Of a stretch of DNA of 64,000 nucleotides, positions 26,217 to 34,209 are shown in pieces. This DNA is from Halocatena marina. Its GTDB lineage: Archaea > Halobacteriota > Halobacteria > Halobacteriales > Haloarculaceae. A program made the translations under genes and the position numbers. Numbering within the stretch: the stretch's first letter is position 1; every line of letters begins with the position of its first letter. The notes under the pieces were generated by a model. That model worked only from the letters and a program-made list of their open reading frames with translations. It had not been told where the DNA came from and did not search any database. The stretch covers positions 620,001-684,000 of the forward strand of contig NZ_JALLPK010000001.1 in NCBI RefSeq assembly GCF_023276375.1, given 5' to 3'.

Positions 26217-26368
26217 TTTACCTCTATTTGGCCTTTAGCAGTCGTGCCCCAGGGCGCCTAATCAGTACACTTTGATAGCATTCAGAGAACAGTGGTGACT
26301 GCTCATGACAGAGACTGCCTTTGCACATGACTGATTGCAATTAAGATTGGATGTCTCCGGTTGAGCGA

Positions 26369-26839
26369 TCATAAGAACGGACGGGTCGCCGCCGCGGTGA
26401 GACAACTGATAGCGAACCATCCGACGAAGTTCCACCACGGAACTCCACGCAAGCGGGGCCCCGGAAGGTCATCAGTGTACGTCCAGTGCCCGTCATTTAC
26501 TCCGTGGTGATCTGTGAAGATATCGTAAATGGTGGCGAGTGCACCAGTCACGGCGACTGACGTCCAACCATCGGTTACGAGGAGCGCAATTCGGAATACG
26601 ATATATATCGTTCCTGTCCAGCCGAACAGTACATAAAGTGGGACTCCGGCAACCTTCGGGCCAATATGGTGTTTCAGCCACCCGAGATTGATGACGAATG
26701 CCTCGGCGATGAAAGCCGCGAGCGCACCCCCACCAAACAACACAAGTATCGGGTCTACTCGCCACGTCAATACGGCGTGAGCAAGCGCAACGACACCGAC
26801 CACGACAGTGGTTCCGGCTAAAACGCGACCACTCGGCAT
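26369..26839 (-). CDS. Short carotenoid-biosynthesis (CruF/DUF422-like) membrane protein
   Basis: 156 residues with about four membrane segments (LAGTTVVVGVVALAHAVLTW, PILVLFGGGALAAFIAEAFVINL, VAGVPLYVLFGWTGTIYIVFRIALLVT, WWNFVGWFAISCLTAAATRPF). The features FIAEAFVINLGWLKHHIG and GVPWWNFVGWF resemble the DUF422 family that includes the bacterioruberin-pathway hydratase CruF. CruF proteins are much longer, so this is either a short relative or an independent family member. No pigment gene is adjacent. Confidence 0.7.
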   Translation of the reverse strand: MPSGRVLAGTTVVVGVVALAHAVLTWRVDPILVLFGGGALAAFIAEAFVINLGWLKHHIGPKVAGVPLYVLFGWTGTIYIVFRIALLVTDGWTSVAVTGALATIYDIFTDHHGVNDGHWTYTDDLPGPRLRGVPWWNFVGWFAISCLTAAATRPFL

Positions 26840-27031
26840 ACAATCTGACCTTATTGTGCCATCATAAAGGCTGTTACTCGAGGAGACTACTCACGGTGGA
26901 TTCATCGAAGAGTGACCAGAGGACACGAGAGCCATTTGCTATACACATCGCTCCTATTTGATACACGATTCCGTTCAGGAGTTGTGGGTTTTAACAGAGG
27001 ATATCTACTGCAAAACTGTTTTACAGTCCGT

Positions 27032-28405
27032 TCAGCGGAGTCCGGGTGGGATGATGAAGTAGCCCGTATCTGGGGTAAAGAACAGGTCCCAAATGTTCAG
27101 CCCGAACACCAAGATGACCGCGATGAGAACGAACGTGCGGAGCGACCACAGCCAAATTGGCGCAAACGAGTCTCCTCCGTTCATTCCTTTTTTGAGCTCA
27201 TCGATAGCGTCGTGACCCATGATCCAGCCGACGAAAACGACGACGAGCAACAGCGTGGTTGGGAGGAACAGCGTAACTCCGATTCCGTCGAACCAACCGA
27301 GCCACTCGGTGTCTATTGCCGATGGGAGGCCGAGGAGGAAGACCACGACTCCAAGACCGAGGGTCGCGTGCATGCGAGGAATCTCGAACTCGTCCACGAG
27401 GTAGGCAACCGGCGCTTCGAGAAGGCTGATCGCCGATGAGAGCGCTGCGATGAGAACGATGAAGAAAAAGACCACACCAAGGAGCTGACCGATGAGCATC
27501 GGGAAGTCAGAGAGTGCTGTTGGGATCGCTACGAAAACAGCCCCTGCGCCGCCACCTTCTGGAACGACGCCCTGACCAAGCGTGAGACCACCGGCGAATA
27601 GCAACGGAATCACGACGAGTCCAGCGAGGACGCCGATAAACGTGTTCGTGACTGCAATCGAAAGCCCGTCTGCTCCGAGACTATCGTCTTTTCCGAGATA
27701 CGAGGCGTACGTGATCATTACGCTGAACCCGACCGAAAGCGAGAACAGCGCCTGTCCCGTTGCTGCGGGAATAATTGTCGTAGCGTTCGCGGTGATCGTT
27801 CCGAACTCCGGATTGAGGAGGAATCCGTACCCTTCTTGGGCTTCTGGGAGTGTGAACGTGTACACCGCAAGACCGAGCAAGAGAACGACAATGCTCGGGA
27901 CCATGAACTTCGTTGCGAGCTCGATGCCACGCTCAATGCCAAACGCGACGATGGTGATGGTGAGCACCATGAACAGCGCGTGCGCTATGATTGCTTGTGA
28001 GCCCGCCGAAACAACGCCGAAATAGGACTGGGGATCTGCAAGTGCGTTACCGGTGATGTTTCCGAGGACGTACCGTAGCACCCAGCCACCGACGACACTG
28101 TAGTACGATAGTGTCCAAAAGCTCGCAATAACGCCGATCGCACCGATGAACCGCCATTGTGGTTTGTTAATCTGACGGAATGCTCCGATAGCGTCCATCT
28201 GTGCGCGCCGTCCGATGACGAACTCCGCGAGAAGTGCTGGTATGCCGATAACAACTACTGCAATGAGGTATACGATGAGAAACGCTCCTCCACCCGACTC
28301 GGCAGCGAGGAATGGGAACCGCCAAATGTTCCCGAGACCGACTGCACTGCCGACAGCTGCTAGTATGAATCCAAGTCTTGTCGTCCACGCCTCTCGTTCT
28401 GCCAT
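27032..28405 (-). CDS. Sodium-dependent transporter, NSS (SNF) family
   Basis: 457 residues with 11 or 12 membrane segments. The N-terminus carries the family signature WTTRLGFILAAVGSAVGLGNIWRFPFLAAESGGGAFLIVYLI, in which the unwound first helix binds Na+ and substrate. QALFSLSVGFSVMITYASYLGKDDSL (about 220-245) corresponds to helix 6 in LeuT-type carriers. Members import amino acids or related amines with Na+; the solute is unknown. The C-terminal tail beyond the last helix is short. Single gene with a good TATA box. Confidence 0.93.
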   Translation of the reverse strand: MAEREAWTTRLGFILAAVGSAVGLGNIWRFPFLAAESGGGAFLIVYLIAVVVIGIPALLAEFVIGRRAQMDAIGAFRQINKPQWRFIGAIGVIASFWTLSYYSVVGGWVLRYVLGNITGNALADPQSYFGVVSAGSQAIIAHALFMVLTITIVAFGIERGIELATKFMVPSIVVLLLGLAVYTFTLPEAQEGYGFLLNPEFGTITANATTIIPAATGQALFSLSVGFSVMITYASYLGKDDSLGADGLSIAVTNTFIGVLAGLVVIPLLFAGGLTLGQGVVPEGGGAGAVFVAIPTALSDFPMLIGQLLGVVFFFIVLIAALSSAISLLEAPVAYLVDEFEIPRMHATLGLGVVVFLLGLPSAIDTEWLGWFDGIGVTLFLPTTLLLVVVFVGWIMGHDAIDELKKGMNGGDSFAPIWLWSLRTFVLIAVILVFGLNIWDLFFTPDTGYFIIPPGLR

Positions 28406-28431
28406 TGATATGCTCTCCCGTATGAACGAGC

Positions 28432-28442
28432 CCTTATAAAGG
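28432..28442 (-). promoter_or_regulatory. TATA box of the NSS transporter gene
   Basis: The near-palindromic CCTTTATAAGG lies about 31 bases before the ATG at 28405 and is the only AT-rich motif at that spacing. Confidence 0.55.
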
Positions 28443-28653
28443 CGGCGATACTTGCCATTGATAATACCATCAAAACATCAGTTATTGAGGTTGTAGACAT
28501 CGTCCGAGTGTAGCGTTTTGGTACACACTGATCTCATTTTCTGAGATATCATCTGTAAATTAGAACGGTGGAAGGTATCATTTAGCACAGACGCATCTCG
28601 ATGATAGGGTTTAGGGCAATCGGTCTGCGAGGTCGGATAACGGATTCGACGTT

Positions 28654-29373
28654 CTATGCTTCACCGTACACCGGAATCGCTGCCCCACTTGTGGCGCTCG
28701 CGCTGTTGCTACAGAGGAACGCAACAACAGTGGCGATATCAGCGGGATCGACCCACGCTTCGTGATCACTGTCGGGCATCATCTCGCGGTTCATCGGTGT
28801 GTCGATAACGCTGGGCATGACTGCGTTTGCGCGAACGACGCCTTTGTTTTCGGCGGCAATGGTTTCAGTGAGGAGCCTAACACCTGCCTTCGATGCGCGA
28901 TAGGGACCGTCACCTTCACCGCCTTCGAGTGACGATCGGGACGAGACTGATACAATGGCTCCTCCGGAGTCTTGAAGGTGTGGCAAAGCGTGTTTCGAAG
29001 CGAGAAACATCGTTTTGAGGTTCACGTCGAAGAGAGTCTCGAACGTGTCTACACTGGTGTCTTCGATTGGATCGCCTCCGCGCCACGTGCCCGCAATGTT
29101 ACAGAGTGCATCGATACGGTCGTGATCGCTGACGACCTCGCGGGTGACGCGCTCAACGCTTTGTTCGTCCGTGAAATCTCCCTTGTAGAAGTGGACTGCT
29201 TCGTGGTTCGGATCGAGAAGCGCACTTTCGTCGTCCGGTTCGACGATGTCGGTCGCACAAACGGTTGCTCCCATCTCCGCGAATTGTTCGACAATTGCGC
29301 TCCCAAGTGCCCCGCTCGCGCCTGTTAGTATCACTACTTGACCGTCGTAATCAATGTCTAACGGATCGGCCAT
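28654..29373 (-). CDS. Short-chain dehydrogenase/reductase (SDR)
   Basis: 239 residues of a classical SDR: nucleotide site VVILTGASGALGSAIVEQFAEMGATVCATDI (Gly-x3-Gly-x-Gly), NIAGTW in place of the usual NNAG, active-site serine in SVSSRSS and the catalytic YRASKAGV (Tyr-x3-Lys). PSVIDTPMNREMMP and GAAIPVYGEA follow the family's C-terminal pattern. The acidic residue after the first strand (TDIVEPDD) suggests NAD rather than NADP. The substrate is not evident. Monocistronic with a leaderless-type promoter. Confidence 0.93.
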   Translation of the reverse strand: MADPLDIDYDGQVVILTGASGALGSAIVEQFAEMGATVCATDIVEPDDESALLDPNHEAVHFYKGDFTDEQSVERVTREVVSDHDRIDALCNIAGTWRGGDPIEDTSVDTFETLFDVNLKTMFLASKHALPHLQDSGGAIVSVSSRSSLEGGEGDGPYRASKAGVRLLTETIAAENKGVVRANAVMPSVIDTPMNREMMPDSDHEAWVDPADIATVVAFLCSNSASATSGAAIPVYGEA

Positions 29374-29396
29374 GCAATTATTGACGTGGGATAGTT

Positions 29397-29405
29397 GGAT
29401 AAATC
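29397..29405 (-). promoter_or_regulatory. TATA box of the SDR gene
   Basis: Minus-strand GATTTATCC, about 28 bases before the ATG at 29373. Confidence 0.5.
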
Positions 29406-29524
29406 TAGTGACAGGTGAGGATGAACTCCGGTCCGTTGGAATGTATCGGTTCAGGACTCACGAATGAGCTTATCAGATGTTTCGTTTTATTGTGTGCATC
29501 GAACGATTCAGTTCGATGGTCTGC

Positions 29525-30082
29525 TCAGTATACGATGTACAACAGCGCGTACACGACGACACCGAGAGTGAACGAAATAAGCCAGAGTGGGGCCGCGATA
29601 CGAGCGATACGCCGGTGATTAGTCGAGTAAATCTCGTCAATAGGTCGAGTAGCCGCGAGCAAGAGAACATAGTACAAAAGCGGGACACAAACAATTGCGA
29701 GAAGAATGTGAATTGCGAGCAGCGGCAGGTAGAAGTACGTCTTGAGGAGTGCAGGACCGGGAAATGGCGTCGGCCCTTCGAGAATCACACGGTAGAGATA
29801 CAGCACGAGGAAGATGACGAACAGGACAAAACTCACTATCATCGCGCGACGATGTTTCTCGATAGATCCCGCTTTGATGTAGTACCAGCCCGCACAAATT
29901 GTCACGATAGCAGTGAGACTGATCACTGCGTTGAGGTGTGGAATAACTGTAATAAGTGCATCAACGTGAGGGAAGACAGACGGCGGGATAACGCGGAGGG
30001 CGGCACCAAACACGAGCGCGAGCGAGATTACTGTAAGCAGCCCCGTTACTGCAGGAACGTTGTCCTTGATCTGTAGCTGCAT
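29525..30082 (-). CDS. DUF420 family membrane protein, heme-copper oxidase associated
   Basis: 185 residues from ATG 30082 (a GTG at 30103 would add seven). Five membrane helices are visible: TGLLTVISLALVFGAALRV, HLNAVISLTAIVTICAGWYYI, RRAMIVSFVLFVIFLVLYLY, LLAIHILLAIVCVPLLYYVLLL, APLWLISFTLGVVVYALLYIVY. The pattern HLNAVISL...K.GSIEKHRRAM...YLPLLAIHILLA is that of DUF420, a four- or five-helix family often encoded near cytochrome c oxidase genes and resembling CtaM-type assembly proteins. The conserved histidines could bind heme or copper. No oxidase gene is adjacent here. Confidence 0.88.
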   Translation of the reverse strand: MQLQIKDNVPAVTGLLTVISLALVFGAALRVIPPSVFPHVDALITVIPHLNAVISLTAIVTICAGWYYIKAGSIEKHRRAMIVSFVLFVIFLVLYLYRVILEGPTPFPGPALLKTYFYLPLLAIHILLAIVCVPLLYYVLLLAATRPIDEIYSTNHRRIARIAAPLWLISFTLGVVVYALLYIVY

Positions 30083-30217
30083 ACGTGAAAGCAGACGTGC
30101 CACTGCCTTGCGCGTATCGTTCTGAAATGATTGGAGTGGTTCGAATTGAGCCGCGTTGAAATGCGACTGATTCTAACTTCTCCCGAGAATTCCGTATTGC
30201 CTGCTCTAACAATGTCT

Positions 30218-30319
30218 CTAACCGTCGAATACCTCTCCGCAGTTTCCGCACATCCAAACACCTTGTGCTTTGACGACGCTTCCGCTTCCGCACTTTGGAC
30301 ACTTGTTAGATCTAGTCAT
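30218..30319 (-). CDS. 33-residue zinc-ribbon microprotein
   Basis: A tiny gene on the minus strand. It encodes MTRSNKCPKCGSGSVVK, then AQGVWMCGNCGEVFDG and stop. Two CxxC pairs (CPKC and CGNC) 12 residues apart, with VW before the second pair, form a complete zinc ribbon like those of ribosomal L37Ae or TFIIB-type ribbons, but stand alone. Its ATG overlaps the stop of the upstream 117-codon gene (ATGA), so it should be translationally coupled. Haloarchaea are known to carry many such CPxCG microproteins of mostly unknown role. The exact frame, intact cysteine spacing and overlap make a chance ORF unlikely. Confidence 0.68.
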   Translation of the reverse strand: MTRSNKCPKCGSGSVVKAQGVWMCGNCGEVFDG

Positions 30320-30669
30320 ACTTGGTTGATAGTTATCCCCTTTGTACTAAAAGATTGAGGTGACCGAATCGTGTGTCTAAGCCAATGCAAATCTTCATCT
30401 TGTTCAACAGGAACGAGGGTTGACATTACATCATCGATATCGACGAATACGTATCTCCCATCTCCTCCAACCAAGACTTCAAACGGCATGTTCCCTCTGT
30501 CCTCAAACGGCGTCGGTGAGTCCACTGTTCGCTCCAGATGGCTCATATGCTCATCTGTATCGATCGGAACGAGGGCTGTCGCCTTACCCATGGAGTTTAG
30601 ATGTAAGAACAGGCGATCATCGGGACCCTCCAATATCTCGATTGTAGTCATTGTTGGATCACTTATCAT
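30316..30669 (-). CDS. Small protein with internal duplication, coupled to the zinc ribbon
   Basis: 117 residues from ATG 30669, or 111 from ATG 30651 (MTTIEILEGPDDRLFLHLN). The TATA-like box at 30701-30709 places transcription start near 30679 and favours the longer form. I do not recognise a family. The protein has two similar halves: ALVPIDTDEHMSHLERTVDS with PTPFEDRG after it, and TLVPVEQDEDLHWLRHTIRS with PQSFSTKG after it; 11 of 29 aligned positions are identical and spacing is gap-free. Each half reads strand, acidic loop, helix. It overlaps the zinc-ribbon gene by four bases. The pair looks like a small two-gene operon of unknown purpose. Confidence 0.66.
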   Translation of the reverse strand: MISDPTMTTIEILEGPDDRLFLHLNSMGKATALVPIDTDEHMSHLERTVDSPTPFEDRGNMPFEVLVGGDGRYVFVDIDDVMSTLVPVEQDEDLHWLRHTIRSPQSFSTKGITINQV

Positions 30670-31102
30670 GGTCTATCAAAAAACTTGCCCCTCTATTTGA
30701 CTTTATACATGGGTTGTAAAAACGTTAAATATATTGTAGTAGCATCATATATACTTCTGACATTTCTATCATCAGAGAACCAACACAAAGGTTGGTTCGG
30801 TACGACGCCGTCCGGTTGTCCACAGTCGATTCATGACGATGTCGTTCGCACGCCCGGTCATTCGAGATAAGGGGATCAGACCGACGCGATAGCCGCATCT
30901 GGGCAGATCATATTTTTCACCATCTTGCGCTGCGTTCGGATATTCCCATCCTCGTGACTCATGAGATCTGACGATCGAGAACGTTCTCACCACAAACGCA
31001 TTTCGCTGTATTCCGCTCAATCATCTAGACAGCACGTTCACTGGTGGGATTCTATAGATCCCACTAGTTGTCACGAATGAAAGTAGGAGTAGGAAACTGT
31101 AG
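30670..31102. other. AT-rich intergenic region upstream of the microprotein pair
   Basis: 430 bases without a supported gene. At 30701-30709 is a minus-strand TATA box (TGTATAAAG) for the pair. The next 60 bases are unusually AT-rich (AAATATATTGTAG, CATATATAC). At 30777-30798 is a perfect 8-base hairpin. From 30830 onward the base composition returns to normal but no frame reads as protein. Confidence 0.5.
30777..30798. repeat. Perfect hairpin, 8-base arms
   Basis: GAACCAAC and GTTGGTTC pair perfectly around a six-base loop, directly after a run of AT-rich DNA. It could be an operator or a transcription terminator for a transcript not recognised here. Confidence 0.5.
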
Positions 31103-31187
31103 TGCGTGGGACCGGATTTGAACCGGCGGACCTCTACAGGACAGCGCCCTCAACGCTGCGCCGTTGGCCTGGCTTGGCTACCCACGC
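31103..31187 (-). tRNA. tRNA-Leu (anticodon GAG)
   Basis: An 85-base tRNA on the minus strand. The acceptor arms GCGTGGG (31187-31181) and CCCACGC (31110-31104) pair perfectly, followed by discriminator A. The anticodon stem CAGCG/CGCTG encloses TTGAGGG, giving anticodon GAG for leucine CUC/CUU. The T arm CCGGTTCAAATCCGG is canonical. The long variable arm (CTGTCCTGTAGAGGTCCG region) is that of a class II leucine tRNA. There is no intron, and CCA is not encoded. Confidence 0.95.
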
Positions 31188-31359
31188 ACGTTGTGTCGTA
31201 CGCATCTACCTGTATTCCGTTGGGTAATAAAAGCCCTTCCTTTTCGCTGTTCCATGCCGACCGTTCGCAGTGCCCTCGCCCCATGCGGATATTTCAGTGG
31301 GAGAACGACGGTGTATTGACCTGAGTACAGATCGTTTTACACCGTATCGAGTTCTGTCA

Positions 31360-31995
31360 TTACTCGTTTCCGACGCGGATAACCTGCAATAATGAGTGGA
31401 CAGGGACACCTTCGAGTTCCTCAACTCCACGTTTGTCGACGAGAACGACACAGGCGATCGGTTCACCGCCACGGTCGCGGACAGCGTTGATCGTCTCCGT
31501 CATGGTTGTCCCACTGGTGACGATGTCGTCGACGATGTAGCACCCTCGATCGCGGATAGTTGCGAAGTTTCGCGAAAACGTTCCTTCAAGATCCTCAATG
31601 TCACCCTCTTCCCACTGGTGTTTGCGTGGTGTGTACGTGCTGAGATCTGTATCAAGTTCGCGTGCGATCGACGTCGCAAGCGGTATGCCCGCTTTTTCGA
31701 TACCGACGGTGAGATCTACGCCGTTTCCCTCCTTCGAGAGGAGATCAGCCATCGCCGCGCCCGCGTACGATAATCGAAGGCTATCGCGGCCGAAGGCGCT
31801 CCAGTCGACGTGAATATCGTGTGGACCGCCGATCTGTTTGGTTGCTGTTGGTGTTGCCTCATCGACTCCGCTGCGTTCGATAAGCCAACTCGCGGTCTCT
31901 CGTGAGACATTCAGTTCGTCGGCGATCTCCCCTTTGGAGAGTCCGCCTTGGGCGAGTTCCGCTGCGCTCTCGATCAAGTCGTCAACGTTCTTCAT
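31360..31995 (-). CDS. gfcR: Transcriptional regulator GfcR (HTH plus phosphoribosyltransferase-like domain)
   Basis: In Haloferax, GfcR activates glucose and fructose catabolism genes. The 211 residues match it closely: an N-terminal HTH (LIESAAELAQGGLSKGEIADELNVSRETASWLIERSG, residues 7-43) and a phosphoribosyltransferase fold with the PRPP-loop-like RGCYIVDDIVTSGTTMTETINAV (about 148-170). PyrE-like catalytic residues are not needed for regulation. It stands next to a sugar ABC importer, dehydrogenase and kinase on the opposite strand, a setting that fits its known role. The tRNA-Leu gene lies downstream. Confidence 0.94.
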   Translation of the reverse strand: MKNVDDLIESAAELAQGGLSKGEIADELNVSRETASWLIERSGVDEATPTATKQIGGPHDIHVDWSAFGRDSLRLSYAGAAMADLLSKEGNGVDLTVGIEKAGIPLATSIARELDTDLSTYTPRKHQWEEGDIEDLEGTFSRNFATIRDRGCYIVDDIVTSGTTMTETINAVRDRGGEPIACVVLVDKRGVEELEGVPVHSLLQVIRVGNE

Positions 31996-32043
31996 GTGTG
32001 TCGAATTCCACGGCAGTTGTTATTGGCCTTTCGCAGCGTCTAT

Positions 32044-32499
32044 CTACCCGTCTTGGTTTCGGACGAACGTCACCGGACAAGGAGCGTTTAACATCACTTC
32101 CTGTGCGGTGCTTCCGAAGACAGCCTTCCCTGTTGGCGAGCGCTTTCGCCCACCGACGACGACGAGATCGGCGTCGGTGTCCGTAGCGAGCGAGACGATG
32201 GCCTCTCCATGAGGACCGACCGATCCACGAATCGAATGATCGATACTTGCTTTTGAGAGGTTGTTACCGAGTGACCGAATCGTTGCGTGTCGCATCGCCA
32301 CCTCATCAGGAGCGACCGTCCCATCCGGATCATAATCAAGCTGCTCGACAACAGTCTCGAACTCATCTGACGTGAATACGTGCGCGAGGGCGACATCCGA
32401 ATCGGCTGGACCAGCAATATCTGCGACAGTTTCGGCGAGTTCCTCGATGCGCTTCTCGTCTCCTGTACCGACTGCGAGCAGGATGGTGTCGAGTGCCAT
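32044..32499 (-). CDS. Universal stress protein, UspA family
   Basis: 151 residues of one UspA domain. MALDTILLAVGTGDEKRIEELAETVADIAG is the N-terminal strand-helix, SLATDTDADLVVVGGRKRSPTGKAVFGSTAQEVMLNAPCPVTFVRN contains the G-x2-G-x9-G-[ST] ATP-binding pattern and the typical CPV ending. Role: nucleotide-binding stress protein, detailed function unknown. It is upstream of gfcR by about 48 bases on the same strand, but has its own TATA box. Confidence 0.92.
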   Translation of the reverse strand: MALDTILLAVGTGDEKRIEELAETVADIAGPADSDVALAHVFTSDEFETVVEQLDYDPDGTVAPDEVAMRHATIRSLGNNLSKASIDHSIRGSVGPHGEAIVSLATDTDADLVVVGGRKRSPTGKAVFGSTAQEVMLNAPCPVTFVRNQDG

Positions 32500-32522
32500 A
32501 CCTTACCGCTTTGCTATCTCGT

Positions 32523-32530
32523 GATAAATG
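32523..32530 (-). promoter_or_regulatory. TATA box of the uspA-like gene
   Basis: Minus-strand CATTTATC is centred about 27 bases before the ATG at 32499. Confidence 0.5.
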
Positions 32531-32714
32531 TGTCGGTGGTGCAACTCGTCTGTGTTCGTAACCGATGGATGATGATTACAATATTGATCAGCTGGGATTC
32601 ACCAGAATCTATCGAGTGGTGGATTACTATGATGGTGACCGAACGAGCTATGAACACACTGAGAAGCCACTACAACGGCGAGGGAGACTTTAACAACTGA
32701 CGTTGTAAATCAAT

Positions 32715-32725
32715 AAGTATATATG
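32715..32725 (+). promoter_or_regulatory. TATA box of the sugar ABC operon
   Basis: AAGTATATATG lies 29 bases before the ATG of the binding protein. It is the obvious single promoter for the tightly packed genes up to at least 37591. Confidence 0.6.
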
Positions 32726-32748
32726 GATTCACCCGCCGGATAGTAACG

Positions 32749-34206
32749 ATGTCTAAAGATCACACACCCAATAAGACGAGGCAGAGAGTGCCTCGTCGCC
32801 GGTTCATGAAGGCAGTGGGTGCGTCCGGTGTCGCTGTGGGGCTTGCTGGTTGTATCTACGGTGACGATAGTGGCGGTGGTGGAACCACTCTCAAAATTGC
32901 CTCCGATTCTGACCTAAAAGACGTTCAGGGCAAACTCAACAACTGGCTCCACAACGCTGGATTATCGAAGGATATCACGATCGAAGTTCTCGCTGGATCG
33001 AGTATTACGGACCAGCGCCAACAAAAGTACACCCAGTGGCTCTCCTCAAATAGAGAAGAGCCGGCGCTGTTGATGACCGACAGTGGATGGTCGATTCCGT
33101 TCATTGCCCGTGGACAGCTCCTCAACCTGAGTGAGAATATGTCCAAAACGGCGAAGATGGTCAAAAACGAGTACTTCGAGGCGAGCGTCAACACCGCACT
33201 TGATGAAAACGGCAATCTCTTTGCGGTGCCGTTGTACCCAGACTTCCCGACGATGCTGTACCGGAAGGATCTCGTCAAAAAGGCCGGGTACGATCCCGAG
33301 GGTGAGAACTGGGCCACGAAGTCGATGACGTGGAAGCGGTTCTCGAAGATCACGAAGGAGGTGATGAATCAAAACAGCATGAAGTATGGGTATACGTTCC
33401 AGTTCAAATCCTACGAAGGACTTTCGTGCTGTGACTTCAACGAATTTATCTCCAGTTACGGTGGCGCGTACTTCGGCCCGCTAAAGAATCTCTTTGGCCC
33501 GGTTGGCGACCGTCCCATCACGGTCGATGAAAAACCCGTGGTCGATGCGCTTCGAATGCTCCGAACGTTCATTTACGGAAATAACGATCCACACGCTTTG
33601 AACGGCATCACTGGAGGGATTGCTCCGACGGCAGTCCTGCAGTGGGCAGAAGATCCATCACTCCAGCCATTCACGAACGGCAACGCAGTCATGCACCGTA
33701 ACTGGCCGTACGCCATCAACACCGCCGGAGCAGAGGACAAGCTCGGAAAGGATCTCGGTGTGATGCCAATCCCATACGGTGTCGAAAAGAGCAAGGCAAA
33801 ATACAAAGGGACGGGTGGACCAGTTGCAGCTCTCGGCGGATGGCACGTTGCTATCAACCCGAACACACCGGAGACAGAAGCGGCCAAAGAGGTAGTGCGG
33901 ACAATGACAAAAGAGGACGTCCAGTTTAAGCTCTTCCAAGAAATCGGATGGCTGCCACCGCGTCCCTCGTCGCTCGATTCGAAGCGCGCCAAGGAAGTGC
34001 CCGTCATGGGTCGGTATCTCGACCAGCTACGGATCGCCGGCAAAAACGCGATTCCGCGTCCAGTGACGGTTGCGTGGCCCCAAGAGTCGTCTAAGATCGC
34101 ACAACAAGCCAACAGTGCGGTCGGAGAGAACGGGAACCCGCAAAAGGCGATGACTAATTTGAAATCACAGCTTAAAGATATCGAAAACAGTAGTAAAAAG
34201 AACTAA
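32749..34206 (+). CDS. Sugar ABC transporter substrate-binding lipoprotein (Tat)
   Basis: 485 residues. The N-terminus has a twin-arginine signal (PRRRFMKAVGASGVAVGLAGC, residues 15-35) with the lipobox LAGC, so Cys35 should be lipidated after Tat export, a common haloarchaeal arrangement. A glycine linker follows, then an extracellular solute-binding domain of the type used by CUT1 importers (FAVPLYPDFPTMLYRKDLVKKAGYDPEGENW; VMPIPYGVEKSKAKY; GWHVAINPNTPETEAAKEVVRTM). It is first in an operon with two permeases, an ATPase and a small membrane protein. The sugar is unknown; neighbouring dehydrogenase and PfkB kinase point to hexose or inositol-type compounds. Confidence 0.94.
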   Translation: MSKDHTPNKTRQRVPRRRFMKAVGASGVAVGLAGCIYGDDSGGGGTTLKIASDSDLKDVQGKLNNWLHNAGLSKDITIEVLAGSSITDQRQQKYTQWLSSNREEPALLMTDSGWSIPFIARGQLLNLSENMSKTAKMVKNEYFEASVNTALDENGNLFAVPLYPDFPTMLYRKDLVKKAGYDPEGENWATKSMTWKRFSKITKEVMNQNSMKYGYTFQFKSYEGLSCCDFNEFISSYGGAYFGPLKNLFGPVGDRPITVDEKPVVDALRMLRTFIYGNNDPHALNGITGGIAPTAVLQWAEDPSLQPFTNGNAVMHRNWPYAINTAGAEDKLGKDLGVMPIPYGVEKSKAKYKGTGGPVAALGGWHVAINPNTPETEAAKEVVRTMTKEDVQFKLFQEIGWLPPRPSSLDSKRAKEVPVMGRYLDQLRIAGKNAIPRPVTVAWPQESSKIAQQANSAVGENGNPQKAMTNLKSQLKDIENSSKKN

Positions 34207-34209
34207 TAC

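Noticed and set aside
30772-31020. 82-codon minus-strand frame next to the tRNA
   Set aside because: It runs through the hairpin and normal-composition DNA, and the translation looks random.
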